18,482 nucleotides of DNA from Propionibacteriaceae bacterium UBA5174. GTDB taxonomy: Bacteria > Actinomycetota > Actinomycetes > Propionibacteriales > Propionibacteriaceae. Under the pieces are notes generated by a model. It made no database searches and was not told where the DNA came from. It worked only from the letters and a program-made list of their open reading frames with translations. Where the stretch lies: NCBI GenBank assembly GCA_002413345.1, contig DHWU01000059.1:1-18482 (forward strand), written 5' to 3'. Of the stretch, positions 1-7,351 are shown piece by piece (the first letter of the stretch is position 1; the number at the start of each line of letters is the position of its first letter). The translations under genes were made by a program, and so were the position numbers.

Positions 1-2881
1 CGCCCTCGCCGGGCTTGGCGCCTTGAGCCATCTTGATCTGGATGTCGTCGGCATTAGTCAGATAGTCGCTGGTAACCCCAAACCGGCCGGAGGCAACCTG
101 CTTGATGGCACTGCGCCGGGTCGGGTCATACAGCCGATCCGCATCCTCGCCACCCTCACCGGTGTTCGATTTAGCACCCAGCCGGTTCATTGCGATCGCG
201 AGGGTCTCATGCGCCTCACGCGAAATCGAGCCATAGCTCATCGCACCAGTAGAGAACCGTTTCACGATGTCGCTGGCCGGCTCTACTTCTTCGATCGGCA
301 CCGGAGTGCGGTCAGTGTCGAATTCCAGCAGACCCCGCAAGGTCATCAGGTGCTTCGACTGGTCATTCACTCGGTCGGTGTAGTCCTTGAACAGCTCATA
401 ACGACCCTGGCGGGTCGCGTGCTGCAGTCGGAATACCGTCTCCGGATCGAACAGGTGGGGCGGTCCTTCGCGGCGCCACTTGTATTCCCCACCGACTGCT
501 AGCGTCCGATGCGGCAAGGTGATCCCGTAGAGCGGATAAGCCACCGCATGCCGCTTAGCGACTTCTTCGGCGATCTCATCCAGACCGATCCCCTCGATCC
601 GGCTGGCGGTGCCGGTGAAGTAGGCATCAACCAGTTCGTTTGAAAGCCCAAGCGCCTCGAAGATCTGCGCACCGGTGTAGGACTGGATGGTCGACACACC
701 CATCTTGCTCATTACCTTCAACACGCCCTTGCCCAGGGCCTTTCGCACGTTGTAGAGCGCCTTTTCTGGGCTGACTTCGACCAACGACTCGCGCCGCGCC
801 AGTTCCTCCGCGGATTCGAAAGCCAGATACGGGTTGACCGCAGCCGCGCCGTACCCGATCAGCAGCGCAACATGGTGAACCTCACGCACATCGCCGGCTT
901 CGACGATCAATCCCACCTGAGTACGAGTCTTCTCGTTCACCAAGTGGTGGTGAATCGCAGCGGTCAGCAGCAAGGACGGGATCGGCGCCATCTCGGCATT
1001 CGCATGCCGGTCTGACAACACCAGAGTGCGCGCGCCGCCGGCGATGGCCGCGCTTACCTGTGCGCACAAGTCGTCAAGGGTGGCCTTCAACGCTGCGCCA
1101 CCACCGGCCACCGGGTAAATCCCGCGAACCACGTGAGTGTCGTAGGTGGGCATCGAACCGTCACGATTGACCCGTACCAGTTTCGCCAACTGATCAGAAT
1201 CCAAAATCGGATAGCCAATCACGATCTGCCGACACGACTCGGGCCCAGGTTCGAGTAAGTTGCTTTCCGGACCGAAAGTGGCCATCAACGAGGTCACCAG
1301 CTCTTCACGAATCGAGTCCAACGGCGGGTTGGTCACCTGAGCGAACAGCTGAGCGAAGTAATCAAACAACAACCGCGGACGATCGCTCAGCACAGCCACC
1401 GGGGTGTCGGAGCCCATCGAACCGATTGGTTCTGCCCCCGTATTGGCCATCGGTGCCACGAGCAGCTTGAGTTCTTCGTGGGTGTAGCCAAAGATCTTCT
1501 GTCGACGAGTCACCGAGGCGTGGCTGTGCACCACATGCTGCTGTTCAGGAAGATCCTCAAGGTCGATCCGACCCTGATCCAACCAATCCCCATAGGGGTG
1601 CTCTGAAGCCAACTGGGCTTTGATCTCGTCATCGTTGATTAGGCGGTGCGAATCTAGATCGACCAGCAACATTCGACCGGGCTTCATCCGGCCTTTCCGG
1701 ATCACCTTTGCCGGATCAATATCGAGCACACCAGCTTCGGAGGCGAACACCACCAAGCCATCATCGGTGACCCAATAGCGACCCGGGCGCAGGCCGTTGC
1801 GGTCAAGCACCGCCCCGATCAGGCTGCCATCAGTGAAAGTGACCGAAGCCGGACCGTCCCAAGGTTCCATCACCGAGGAATGGAAAGAGTAGAAAGCGCG
1901 TCTAGCCGGATCCAACTCGGCGTTGTTCTGCCAAGCCTCGGGGATCATCATCAGCACCGCGTGGGGCAGTGAACGTCCGCCCAAGTGCAGTAGTTCCAGC
2001 ACCTCATCGAACGATGCCGAATCGGAACCGCCAGGGGTACAGATCGGGAAGACTCGATTCAAGTCACCAGGAATGTTGTCGGTGGCCAGGAGCGCCTCGC
2101 GGGCGCGCATCCAGTTCCGATTGCCCTTGACCGTGTTGATCTCACCGTTATGGGCCATCAACCGGTAGGGATGAGCCAATTCCCAGGCTGGGAAGGTGTT
2201 GGTTGAGAACCGGGAATGCACCAGGGACAGGGCGCTTTCCATCCGCTCATCGAGCAAGTCAGGAAACACCTCAGCCAACTGCTGGGTGGTGAGCATGCCC
2301 TTGTAGACCGTGGTTCGCGAGGACAGCGAAGCGAAGTAGACCCCAGCATCGCCGCGGGCCCGCTGCCGTAGCGGGTAGACCATCCGATCCAATTCCAGGC
2401 CACTCAACGCTGCTTCGGCCGAGACAAAGACCTGCTCGAAGAAGGGCATATTCGCCACCGAAACCGGGCTCAGGGTCGAGCTATCAGTGGGGACGGTGCG
2501 CCAGCCGAGGACCGACAGGCCCTCCTCAACGGCCAAATACTCGATAGTGCGTTTAGCCGTTGCCCGCTTTGTGGGGTCACTCGGCAGAAATGCCATGCCC
2601 ATGGCGTATTGACCAGCCTCAGGCAGGTCGAAATCGACTACCGCACGCAAGAATCGATCGGGAACTTGCATCAGCATGCCAGCACCGTCACCGGCTGCCG
2701 CGTCGGCGCCGGTCGCACCTCGATGATCCAGATTCTCCAGGGCAGTCAGCCCCTTGGCGATGATGTCGTGATCGGGCACTCCGCTGAGGCGCGCTACGAA
2801 AGCAACTCCACAGGCATCATGCTCGTAGGAAGGGTCATAAAGCCCTGTCGCTGGTCGTTGTGGCATGGACATCACTGCCAT
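1..2881 (-). CDS. gltB: Glutamate synthase large subunit, N-terminal 960 codons (runs off window edge)
   Basis: Large subunit of glutamate synthase (GOGAT), which moves the amide nitrogen of glutamine onto 2-oxoglutarate. The frame is open from position 2881 to the window edge. Near the N-terminus is YEHDACGVAF, where Cys24 should be exposed by removal of a 23-residue propeptide and act as the class II glutamine amidotransferase nucleophile. HRGATGADAAAGDGAG follows at about residues 53-68. Further on are RFSTNTFPAWELAHPYR, NGEIN and SGRFGVTSDYLTNADD. The last residues, QIKMAQGAKPGEG, lie at the start of the FMN/synthase domain, so about one third of the protein (roughly 1500 residues in the family), including the iron-sulfur region, is outside. 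I chose ATG at 2881 because GGGAGA precedes it by five bases; in-frame ATGs at 2872 and 2866 lack this. It follows lgt after 213 bases, so it may have its own promoter. No disruption seen. Confidence 0.97.
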   Translation of the reverse strand, partial: MAVMSMPQRPATGLYDPSYEHDACGVAFVARLSGVPDHDIIAKGLTALENLDHRGATGADAAAGDGAGMLMQVPDRFLRAVVDFDLPEAGQYAMGMAFLPSDPTKRATAKRTIEYLAVEEGLSVLGWRTVPTDSSTLSPVSVANMPFFEQVFVSAEAALSGLELDRMVYPLRQRARGDAGVYFASLSSRTTVYKGMLTTQQLAEVFPDLLDERMESALSLVHSRFSTNTFPAWELAHPYRLMAHNGEINTVKGNRNWMRAREALLATDNIPGDLNRVFPICTPGGSDSASFDEVLELLHLGGRSLPHAVLMMIPEAWQNNAELDPARRAFYSFHSSVMEPWDGPASVTFTDGSLIGAVLDRNGLRPGRYWVTDDGLVVFASEAGVLDIDPAKVIRKGRMKPGRMLLVDLDSHRLINDDEIKAQLASEHPYGDWLDQGRIDLEDLPEQQHVVHSHASVTRRQKIFGYTHEELKLLVAPMANTGAEPIGSMGSDTPVAVLSDRPRLLFDYFAQLFAQVTNPPLDSIREELVTSLMATFGPESNLLEPGPESCRQIVIGYPILDSDQLAKLVRVNRDGSMPTYDTHVVRGIYPVAGGGAALKATLDDLCAQVSAAIAGGARTLVLSDRHANAEMAPIPSLLLTAAIHHHLVNEKTRTQVGLIVEAGDVREVHHVALLIGYGAAAVNPYLAFESAEELARRESLVEVSPEKALYNVRKALGKGVLKVMSKMGVSTIQSYTGAQIFEALGLSNELVDAYFTGTASRIEGIGLDEIAEEVAKRHAVAYPLYGITLPHRTLAVGGEYKWRREGPPHLFDPETVFRLQHATRQGRYELFKDYTDRVNDQSKHLMTLRGLLEFDTDRTPVPIEEVEPASDIVKRFSTGAMSYGSISREAHETLAIAMNRLGAKSNTGEGGEDADRLYDPTRRSAIKQVASGRFGVTSDYLTNADDIQIKMAQGAKPGEG

Positions 2882-3094
2882 AAAAATCTCCCATCTGCAC
2901 AGCAGGCGCGGGGGGTGCAAGACAAGTCAGCACCCCGGGCCAACGCTGCACGCTCGGAGGGGGAGCTTAGCCGAACCAAGCCCCAACCCCTACATTCCAA
3001 GACTGAATCATGGACCCAACTTGGCGCCAACGCGAGGCTGTCCACGTTGGACACCCGAATCAGCGCCGAAATTGCGCTTAATCGATCAACCGAC
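2882..3094. other. Intergenic region between lgt and gltB
   Basis: No convincing gene in these 213 bases. They hold the leader hairpin near gltB, a perfect 10-bp palindrome TTGGCGCCAA at 3021-3030, a second dyad GTCCA-CGT-TGGAC at 3040-3052, and a weak stem AGCGC/GCGCT at 3062-3078 just after the lgt stop codon. The palindromes are placed where operators for a gltB promoter could sit, but I cannot assign a regulator and see no clear -35/-10 pair. Confidence 0.4.
2911..2937 (-). promoter_or_regulatory. Hairpin in the presumed 5' leader of gltB
   Basis: In the gltB direction the RNA would read GGGGTGC (2936-2930), an 11-base loop, then GCACCCC (2918-2912), a perfect 7-bp GC-rich stem that ends about 30 bases before the gltB start codon. 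No U-run follows on either strand, so it is not a standard intrinsic terminator. It may be a leader structure or chance. I do not recognise a known riboswitch in it. Confidence 0.35.
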
Positions 3095-4042
3095 TTACGG
3101 GTCTTCCTTCGGTGGTGGGGACTCCGCGTCGACACCCGCATCATCGGCCGACTTGGCCACCTCGGCCAGAGCGCCGTCGGTGACATTGGGACCAGTTACG
3201 TCCGGCTTGGCCTCCACCGAGCCAAATTCCACAACTTCTTCGCGACCCGGACGGTTTCGCACCAACCAAATCAGTAGCCCAACACCGACCAAACAGATCA
3301 GCATCGCCACCGCCGCGTTGAACCGTAGCGGACCGAACACGTCATAGGAGTAGTCAGTGCGCAGCGATTCGGTAAAGGTTCGGCCGAATCCGTACAGCGC
3401 TATGTAGACAGCGAACACCTTGCCGCGGCCGAGTTTGAACTTCCGATCGGCCCAAATCAGGGTGCCGGCCACTGCGAGATTCCACACCGATTCGTACAGG
3501 AATGTTGGGTGGAAGGTCGCGTACTGCCCATATCCGGGTTCCCGATGAGCTGGATCAATCTCTAACCCCCAAGGCAGGGTGGTCGGCAGCCCGTACAGCT
3601 CCTGGTTGAACCAATTGCCAAACCGACCCAGCGCTTGCCCGACTGCGATTCCCGGAGCTAGGGAGTCAGCCAGTGCGGCAAAGGCAATCCGGCGTCGCCG
3701 AGCGACCACCCAGGCGGCCAAGGCGCCAAAACCGATCGCCCCATAGATGGCGATGCCGCCTTCCCAAGTGGCCCACCAATGCCGGTCCGCGCCGGGCCCA
3801 AAATAGTCGCCTAGGTGCGTCATCACGTGATAGAAACGCGCCCCAACAATGCCGACCGGAATGGCCCACAGCAGTACGGTCTCGAAGCTCTCGGTGGAAC
3901 CGCCCCGGGCCTGCCACCGCCGCACACCGATCATCCAGGCGGCGACGATTCCCAAAATAATGCACAACGAGTAGATGTGAATGGTCAGTGGCCCCAGCGA
4001 GAACACGCTGATCGACGGGCTGGGGATGAATAGTGGTATCAC
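3095..4042 (-). CDS. lgt: Prolipoprotein diacylglyceryl transferase
   Basis: Integral membrane enzyme that transfers diacylglyceryl from phosphatidylglycerol to the lipobox cysteine of prelipoproteins. The protein is 315 residues with about seven hydrophobic segments. Family motifs visible are WEGGIAIYGAIGF (93-105), the signature LGRFGNWFNQELYG (138-151, Arg140 matching the essential Arg of the E. coli GRxGNFxN motif) and GRTFTESLRTD (220-230, with the second conserved Arg221). Tyr100 sits where E. coli Lgt has His103; an aromatic here is, from memory, common in actinobacteria. After the last helix there is an acidic, Pro-containing cytoplasmic tail (about 265-315) typical in being unconserved. 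The start is GTG at 4042, overlapping the trpA stop as GTGA, so translation is probably coupled to trpA. Placement after trpA is a conserved actinobacterial arrangement. Confidence 0.96.
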   Translation of the reverse strand: MIPLFIPSPSISVFSLGPLTIHIYSLCIILGIVAAWMIGVRRWQARGGSTESFETVLLWAIPVGIVGARFYHVMTHLGDYFGPGADRHWWATWEGGIAIYGAIGFGALAAWVVARRRRIAFAALADSLAPGIAVGQALGRFGNWFNQELYGLPTTLPWGLEIDPAHREPGYGQYATFHPTFLYESVWNLAVAGTLIWADRKFKLGRGKVFAVYIALYGFGRTFTESLRTDYSYDVFGPLRFNAAVAMLICLVGVGLLIWLVRNRPGREEVVEFGSVEAKPDVTGPNVTDGALAEVAKSADDAGVDAESPPPKEDP

Positions 4043-4866
4043 CGGCGCCGAACCCCCGCGGCCAAATCAGCGACTACCCCACGCAAGGCGGTCAGGTCAG
4101 TCGGATTACCGGCATCGTCGGCAGCCAGCAGCGCCTTAACGAAAGCTGACCCGACGATCACGGCATCGGCGAAGGCACCCACCTCAGCAGCCTGATCGCC
4201 GTTGGAAACCCCCAAACCCACCCCAATAGGAAGCTCCGGGGCGAGCGCCCGCACCCGGGCAACAAGTTCTGGTGCAGCGCTGGAACTGGCCGATCGAGTA
4301 CCAGTCACGCCCATCACCGAGGTTGCATACACCCAGCCGCGGCAGGCCCGAGTGGTACTGGCAATCCGCTCGGCAGTCGAGGAGGGCGAGACGAGAAACA
4401 CCCGATCTAAACCGTTGGCCTCGGCAGCCGCGAGCCAGTCATCGGCTTCATCGGGAATCAGATCCGGCGTGACCAGCCCCGACCCCCCGGCGTTGGCCAA
4501 ATCCCTGGCGAAGGCCGCCACGCCATAGCGATCCACCAGGTTCCAATAGGTCATCACCAAGGCTGGCTTGCCGACGCTTCGAACAGCCTCCACCGCAGCA
4601 AAGACGTCGCGCGTTCGGACGCCACGTTCCAGCGCCCGGGTGCCAGCGCGTTGGATCACCGGCCCGTCCATCAGCGGATCTGAATAGGGCAGGCCGATCT
4701 CAACCAAGTCGACCCCTGGACCGTCGACGTCCTCGCCGCATAGCGTTCTGAGGGCCTTCATCGACCCGGGCACATTCGGGTAGCCGACTGGCAGATAGCC
4801 GACCAGTGCCGCACGCCCTTCAGCGTTCGCTGCGGTGATCGCTTTGGCCGAACTGACCTGGTTCAT
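4039..4866 (-). CDS. trpA: Tryptophan synthase alpha chain
   Basis: Alpha subunit of tryptophan synthase: cleaves indole-3-glycerol phosphate to indole and glyceraldehyde 3-phosphate, passing indole to TrpB. The 275-residue TIM-barrel protein has the catalytic pair Glu56 (VDLVEIGLPYSDP) and Asp67 (DPLMDGPVIQ), with the same 11-residue spacing as Glu49/Asp60 of Salmonella TrpA. Phosphate-binding segments GVGLGVSNGDQAAEV and VIVGSAFVKAL are present near the C-terminus. An upstream in-frame start at 4959 would extend the protein into trpB; I chose ATG 4866 because GGAGG lies six bases before it and the ATG overlaps the trpB stop as ATGA. The gene in turn overlaps lgt. Confidence 0.97.
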   Translation of the reverse strand: MNQVSSAKAITAANAEGRAALVGYLPVGYPNVPGSMKALRTLCGEDVDGPGVDLVEIGLPYSDPLMDGPVIQRAGTRALERGVRTRDVFAAVEAVRSVGKPALVMTYWNLVDRYGVAAFARDLANAGGSGLVTPDLIPDEADDWLAAAEANGLDRVFLVSPSSTAERIASTTRACRGWVYATSVMGVTGTRSASSSAAPELVARVRALAPELPIGVGLGVSNGDQAAEVGAFADAVIVGSAFVKALLAADDAGNPTDLTALRGVVADLAAGVRRR

Positions 4867-6119
4867 GACCGTCCTCCGGTGAAAATATCTGGGCGTCCGT
4901 TCAAGCCGAAGTACTTGATTGCGGTGTCCACGTCCTTGTCGCCACGCCCAGACAGGCAAACCACAATGGTCGGCGCGGCGTCGGGGGCTTCGACAGCTAG
5001 TCGCTGCCCGAGTCGAATCACTCCTGCCAAAGCGTGTGCCGATTCGATGGCGGGCATGATGCCTTCAGTTCGGCACAGCAGTTGGAAGGCGGCCATCGCT
5101 TCTGCGTCGGTCACTGCTTCGTAGTTGGCCCGGCCAGTGGCAGCCAGCCAAGCATGTTCTGGTCCTACTCCGGGGTAGTCCAGCCCAGCTGAGATGGAGT
5201 GTGACTCCACGGTCTGACCGTCCTCGTCTTGAAGGACGTAGGTGCGCATTCCGTGTAGGACCCCGATGGAGCCACCTTCGATCGCCGCAGCGTGTCGGCC
5301 GGTCTCCACTCCGTCACCGCCTGCTTCAAAGCCGTACAACCCGACCTCAGGAAGATCGATGAAATCTGCGAAGGTTCCGATCGCGTTTGAGCCGCCGCCG
5401 ACACAGGCTGCCACCGCGTCCGGCAGCCCGCCGAACCGTTGCTCGAATTGTTCGCGAATCTCAGTACTGATCACCCGCTGAAATTCTTTGACCATCTTCG
5501 GAAAAGGATGGGCCCCAGCCACAGTGCCGATCAGGTAGTGGGTGTTGTCCACGGTGGCGACCCAGTCACGCATGGCCTCATTCATCGCATCTTTCAGCGT
5601 TTGGCTGCCAGACTCAACCGCGACGACTTCGGCGCCAAGTAGCTGCATCCGCGCCACGTTGAGTGCTTGGCGCTCCGTATCGACCCGCCCCATGTAGACC
5701 CGGCACTCCAAGCCTAAAAGTGCGGCAGCCGTCGCGGTAGCAACCCCATGTTGGCCCGCTCCGGTCTCGGCGATCACTCGGGTCTTGCCCATTCGGAGAG
5801 TCAACAATGCTTGGCCGAGGACATTGTTGATCTTGTGCGAACCGGTGTGATTCAGATCCTCACGCTTCAACAAGATTCTGGCGTTCCCACAGTGCTTGCT
5901 GAACCGGGCCACCTCGGTTAAGGGGGTGGGCCGCCCAGAGTAGTCGCGCCGCAAACCGTTCAACTCCGCCCAGAACTGCGGGTCGACCATGGCTGCATCA
6001 AACTCAGCCTCAAGTTGGTTCAAGGCGGCGACGAGAGCCTCCGGAACGTAGCGTCCCCCAAAGGCGTCATAGTGGCCCGACGCATCGGGCAATTGAACGT
6101 GATTCACTGGACTATTCAC
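4863..6119 (-). CDS. trpB: Tryptophan synthase beta chain
   Basis: PLP-dependent beta subunit of tryptophan synthase, joining indole and serine to make tryptophan. The protein is 418 residues. It has KREDLNHTGSHKINN with the PLP lysine at Lys96, the catalytic Glu118 in IAETGAGQHGVA, the PLP phosphate loop CVGGGSNAIGTF and the C-terminal LSGRGDKDV. The N-terminal DAFGGRYVPEAL is the usual TrpB1 start. The annotated start is GTG 6119; a second in-frame GTG at 6107 is possible. Neither has a clear Shine-Dalgarno sequence, and trpC ends 19 bases upstream, so translation may depend on coupling to trpC. Its stop overlaps the trpA start by four bases. Confidence 0.97.
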   Translation of the reverse strand: MNSPVNHVQLPDASGHYDAFGGRYVPEALVAALNQLEAEFDAAMVDPQFWAELNGLRRDYSGRPTPLTEVARFSKHCGNARILLKREDLNHTGSHKINNVLGQALLTLRMGKTRVIAETGAGQHGVATATAAALLGLECRVYMGRVDTERQALNVARMQLLGAEVVAVESGSQTLKDAMNEAMRDWVATVDNTHYLIGTVAGAHPFPKMVKEFQRVISTEIREQFEQRFGGLPDAVAACVGGGSNAIGTFADFIDLPEVGLYGFEAGGDGVETGRHAAAIEGGSIGVLHGMRTYVLQDEDGQTVESHSISAGLDYPGVGPEHAWLAATGRANYEAVTDAEAMAAFQLLCRTEGIMPAIESAHALAGVIRLGQRLAVEAPDAAPTIVVCLSGRGDKDVDTAIKYFGLNGRPDIFTGGRS

Positions 6120-6138
6120 TCACAAACTGGAGACAGGG

Positions 6139-6918
6139 TCACACCAGCGACCGCAGTGCGGCCACTGCAGCCTGCGGATCGCCGTGGCGAACCAGCAGTT
6201 CCCCAACCAGAATGGCGTCCGCCCCAGCCGAACGCATCCGAGCGGCATCTGCGGTACTCAAGATGCCTGATTCGGCCACTTTTACTGCCTGATCGCCGAC
6301 CAGTGTGGCCATCTTCTCGAAGTTGGCAAGGTCAACATCGAGGGTCTTGAGATTGCGGTTGTTCACTCCTACCAACACAGCGCCAGCATCGATTGCAGCG
6401 TGGACTTCGTTGGGGGTGTGGGCCTCCACCAATGCGGTCAGCCCCAGCTGGGCGGCCAGCTCAAGAAATTGAACCAATTCGACTGGTGACAAGGCGGCCA
6501 CGATCAAGAGCACCAGATCAGCACCGGCCGCCCTAGCTTCCCAAAGCTGATAGGGGTCGATCACGAAGTCTTTGCGCAAGATCGGAGTGGCCACTGCGGC
6601 TCGCACGGCACGCAGGTCGTCCAAAGTGCCGCCGAAGCGTCGCTGCTCGGTCAACACCGAAATCGCCGTCGCTCCCCCACGTTCGTAGGCGATGGCTAAG
6701 TCTGCCGGATTCTCGATTGGGGCCAGTGCCCCCTTGCTGGGGCTGGATCGCTTGACTTCGGCGATCACTGCCAGACCAGGACCACGCAAGTCTGAAAGTA
6801 CTTCGATGGCGCCTGGTGCGTGCTCAACCGCGTCAATCAGATCGCCGAGCGGACGACTTGCTCGCCGGCTGGCGAGATCCTCGGCCACCCCGGCGATGAT
6901 CTCGTCAAGAACTGTCAT
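6139..6918 (-). CDS. trpC: Indole-3-glycerol-phosphate synthase
   Basis: Closes carboxyphenylamino-deoxyribulose 5-phosphate to indole-3-glycerol phosphate, the TrpA substrate. The 259-residue TIM barrel has AEVKRSSPSKG (53-63, catalytic Lys56), RKDFVID (115-121, Lys116), LVEAH with Glu165, GVNNRNL (184-190) and the phosphate-binding AESGI (215-219) and VGE (238-240). It is a single-function protein, with no PRA isomerase (TrpF) domain fused. I chose ATG 6918, giving the family start MTVLDEIIAG; it shares one base with the stop of the upstream membrane-protein gene (TGATG), implying coupled translation. Longer in-frame starts would run into that gene. Confidence 0.97.
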   Translation of the reverse strand: MTVLDEIIAGVAEDLASRRASRPLGDLIDAVEHAPGAIEVLSDLRGPGLAVIAEVKRSSPSKGALAPIENPADLAIAYERGGATAISVLTEQRRFGGTLDDLRAVRAAVATPILRKDFVIDPYQLWEARAAGADLVLLIVAALSPVELVQFLELAAQLGLTALVEAHTPNEVHAAIDAGAVLVGVNNRNLKTLDVDLANFEKMATLVGDQAVKVAESGILSTADAARMRSAGADAILVGELLVRHGDPQAAVAALRSLV

Positions 6919-7142
6919 CAGGCTTGACCGTACCCGTTTCGCCGAACAATCGAACCAGTGACCACGGCCAATACCAACAAGACCAAGGCAACCCACAACA
7001 TCGTCCAGTTGGGACCCAACAAGAACGCTGCGGCCCCGATAGTGACCGCAATGGTCCCCATGACGGTTCCTGCCCAAGTAACTGGAGACCTCGAGTGCAA
7101 CACCTCAGCAACCGGCTGCACAGTCTCAACGCTTTCGATCAT
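6918..7142 (-). CDS. Small two-helix membrane protein, HGxxPAAW type, of the trp operon
   Basis: A 74-residue protein with two hydrophobic segments (about 24-42 and 47-65) and a short basic C-terminal end (VRRNGYGQA). HSRSPVTW at 16-23, just before the first helix, matches in position and partly in sequence the HGxxPAAW motif of a small membrane protein that actinobacteria carry between trpE and trpC. The Gly and both Ala of the motif are replaced here, while His, Pro and Trp remain. Its function is not established; conserved position suggests a link to tryptophan synthesis or transport. The ATG at 7142 has a very strong Shine-Dalgarno (GGGGGGAGG, six bases upstream); a longer GTG start at 7184 is possible but less likely. 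The stop overlaps the trpC start by one base. Confidence 0.8.
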   Translation of the reverse strand: MIESVETVQPVAEVLHSRSPVTWAGTVMGTIAVTIGAAAFLLGPNWTMLWVALVLLVLAVVTGSIVRRNGYGQA

Positions 7143-7216
7143 CACCAGCCTCCCCCCAGTCCTGCACCAGCAATGCGCCACCATACTGTCGCCCGGTTAG
7201 CAAGAGTGCCAGTCAT
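7142..7216 (-). CDS. Candidate 24-codon Trp-containing leader ORF
   Basis: A short ATG-started frame fills the gap after trpE and stops at TGA 7144-7142, whose last base is the first base of the next gene's ATG (TGATG). The peptide has tandem Trp at codons 12-13 (ATVWWRIAG) and a third Trp at codon 24, the last sense codon. The Shine-Dalgarno of the downstream gene lies inside its final codons, so ribosomes translating or stalling here would affect access to it. The ORF's own ribosome site is weak (GGACAAA before the ATG), and there is no terminator hairpin between it and the next gene, so a classical attenuator is not visible. It could be chance in a G-rich stretch. Position within a trp operon is what makes it notable. 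Confidence 0.35.
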   Translation of the reverse strand: MTGTLANRATVWWRIAGAGLGGGW

Positions 7217-7351
7217 TTTGTCCGAGAAATTGCTTAATAGTGTCCTGATGAACGTCGTTCTCGCTAGTGATGCGCCGTGCGACTAGGGGCGACAGATCGC
7301 AGCGAGGACGCCCCCGGCGGCCCTGGCGCCCTCTCAACCACGCCTGTCCGG
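7143..7351. other. Gap between trpE and the HGxxPAAW-type gene
   Basis: A 209-base break in an otherwise tightly packed operon. Besides the short Trp-containing ORF it holds a GC-rich stretch right after trpE without a U-run, an AT-rich patch (TATTAA, 7239-7234) that could be a weak -10 element without an obvious -35, and arms CTAGT/ACTAG (7264-7268 and 7282-7286). An internal promoter or leader for the downstream trp genes is plausible but not demonstrated. Confidence 0.4.

Noticed and set aside
23..502. A 159-codon plus-strand frame inside gltB
   Set aside because: It lies opposite intact, conserved glutamate synthase sequence; a shadow frame.
2967..3011. A 14-codon minus-strand frame with two Trp codons in the lgt-gltB gap
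   Set aside because: No ribosome site, the Trp codons are not adjacent, and there is no reason to expect Trp sensing ahead of gltB.
2609..3347. Overlapping plus-strand frames across the gltB start and the lgt-gltB gap
   Set aside because: They run antisense through conserved gltB and lgt sequence and their products are low-complexity with no recognisable motif.
4867..4959. Longer trpA start within trpB
   Set aside because: The added residues are not TrpA-like, while ATG 4866 has GGAGG and the usual overlap with the trpB stop.
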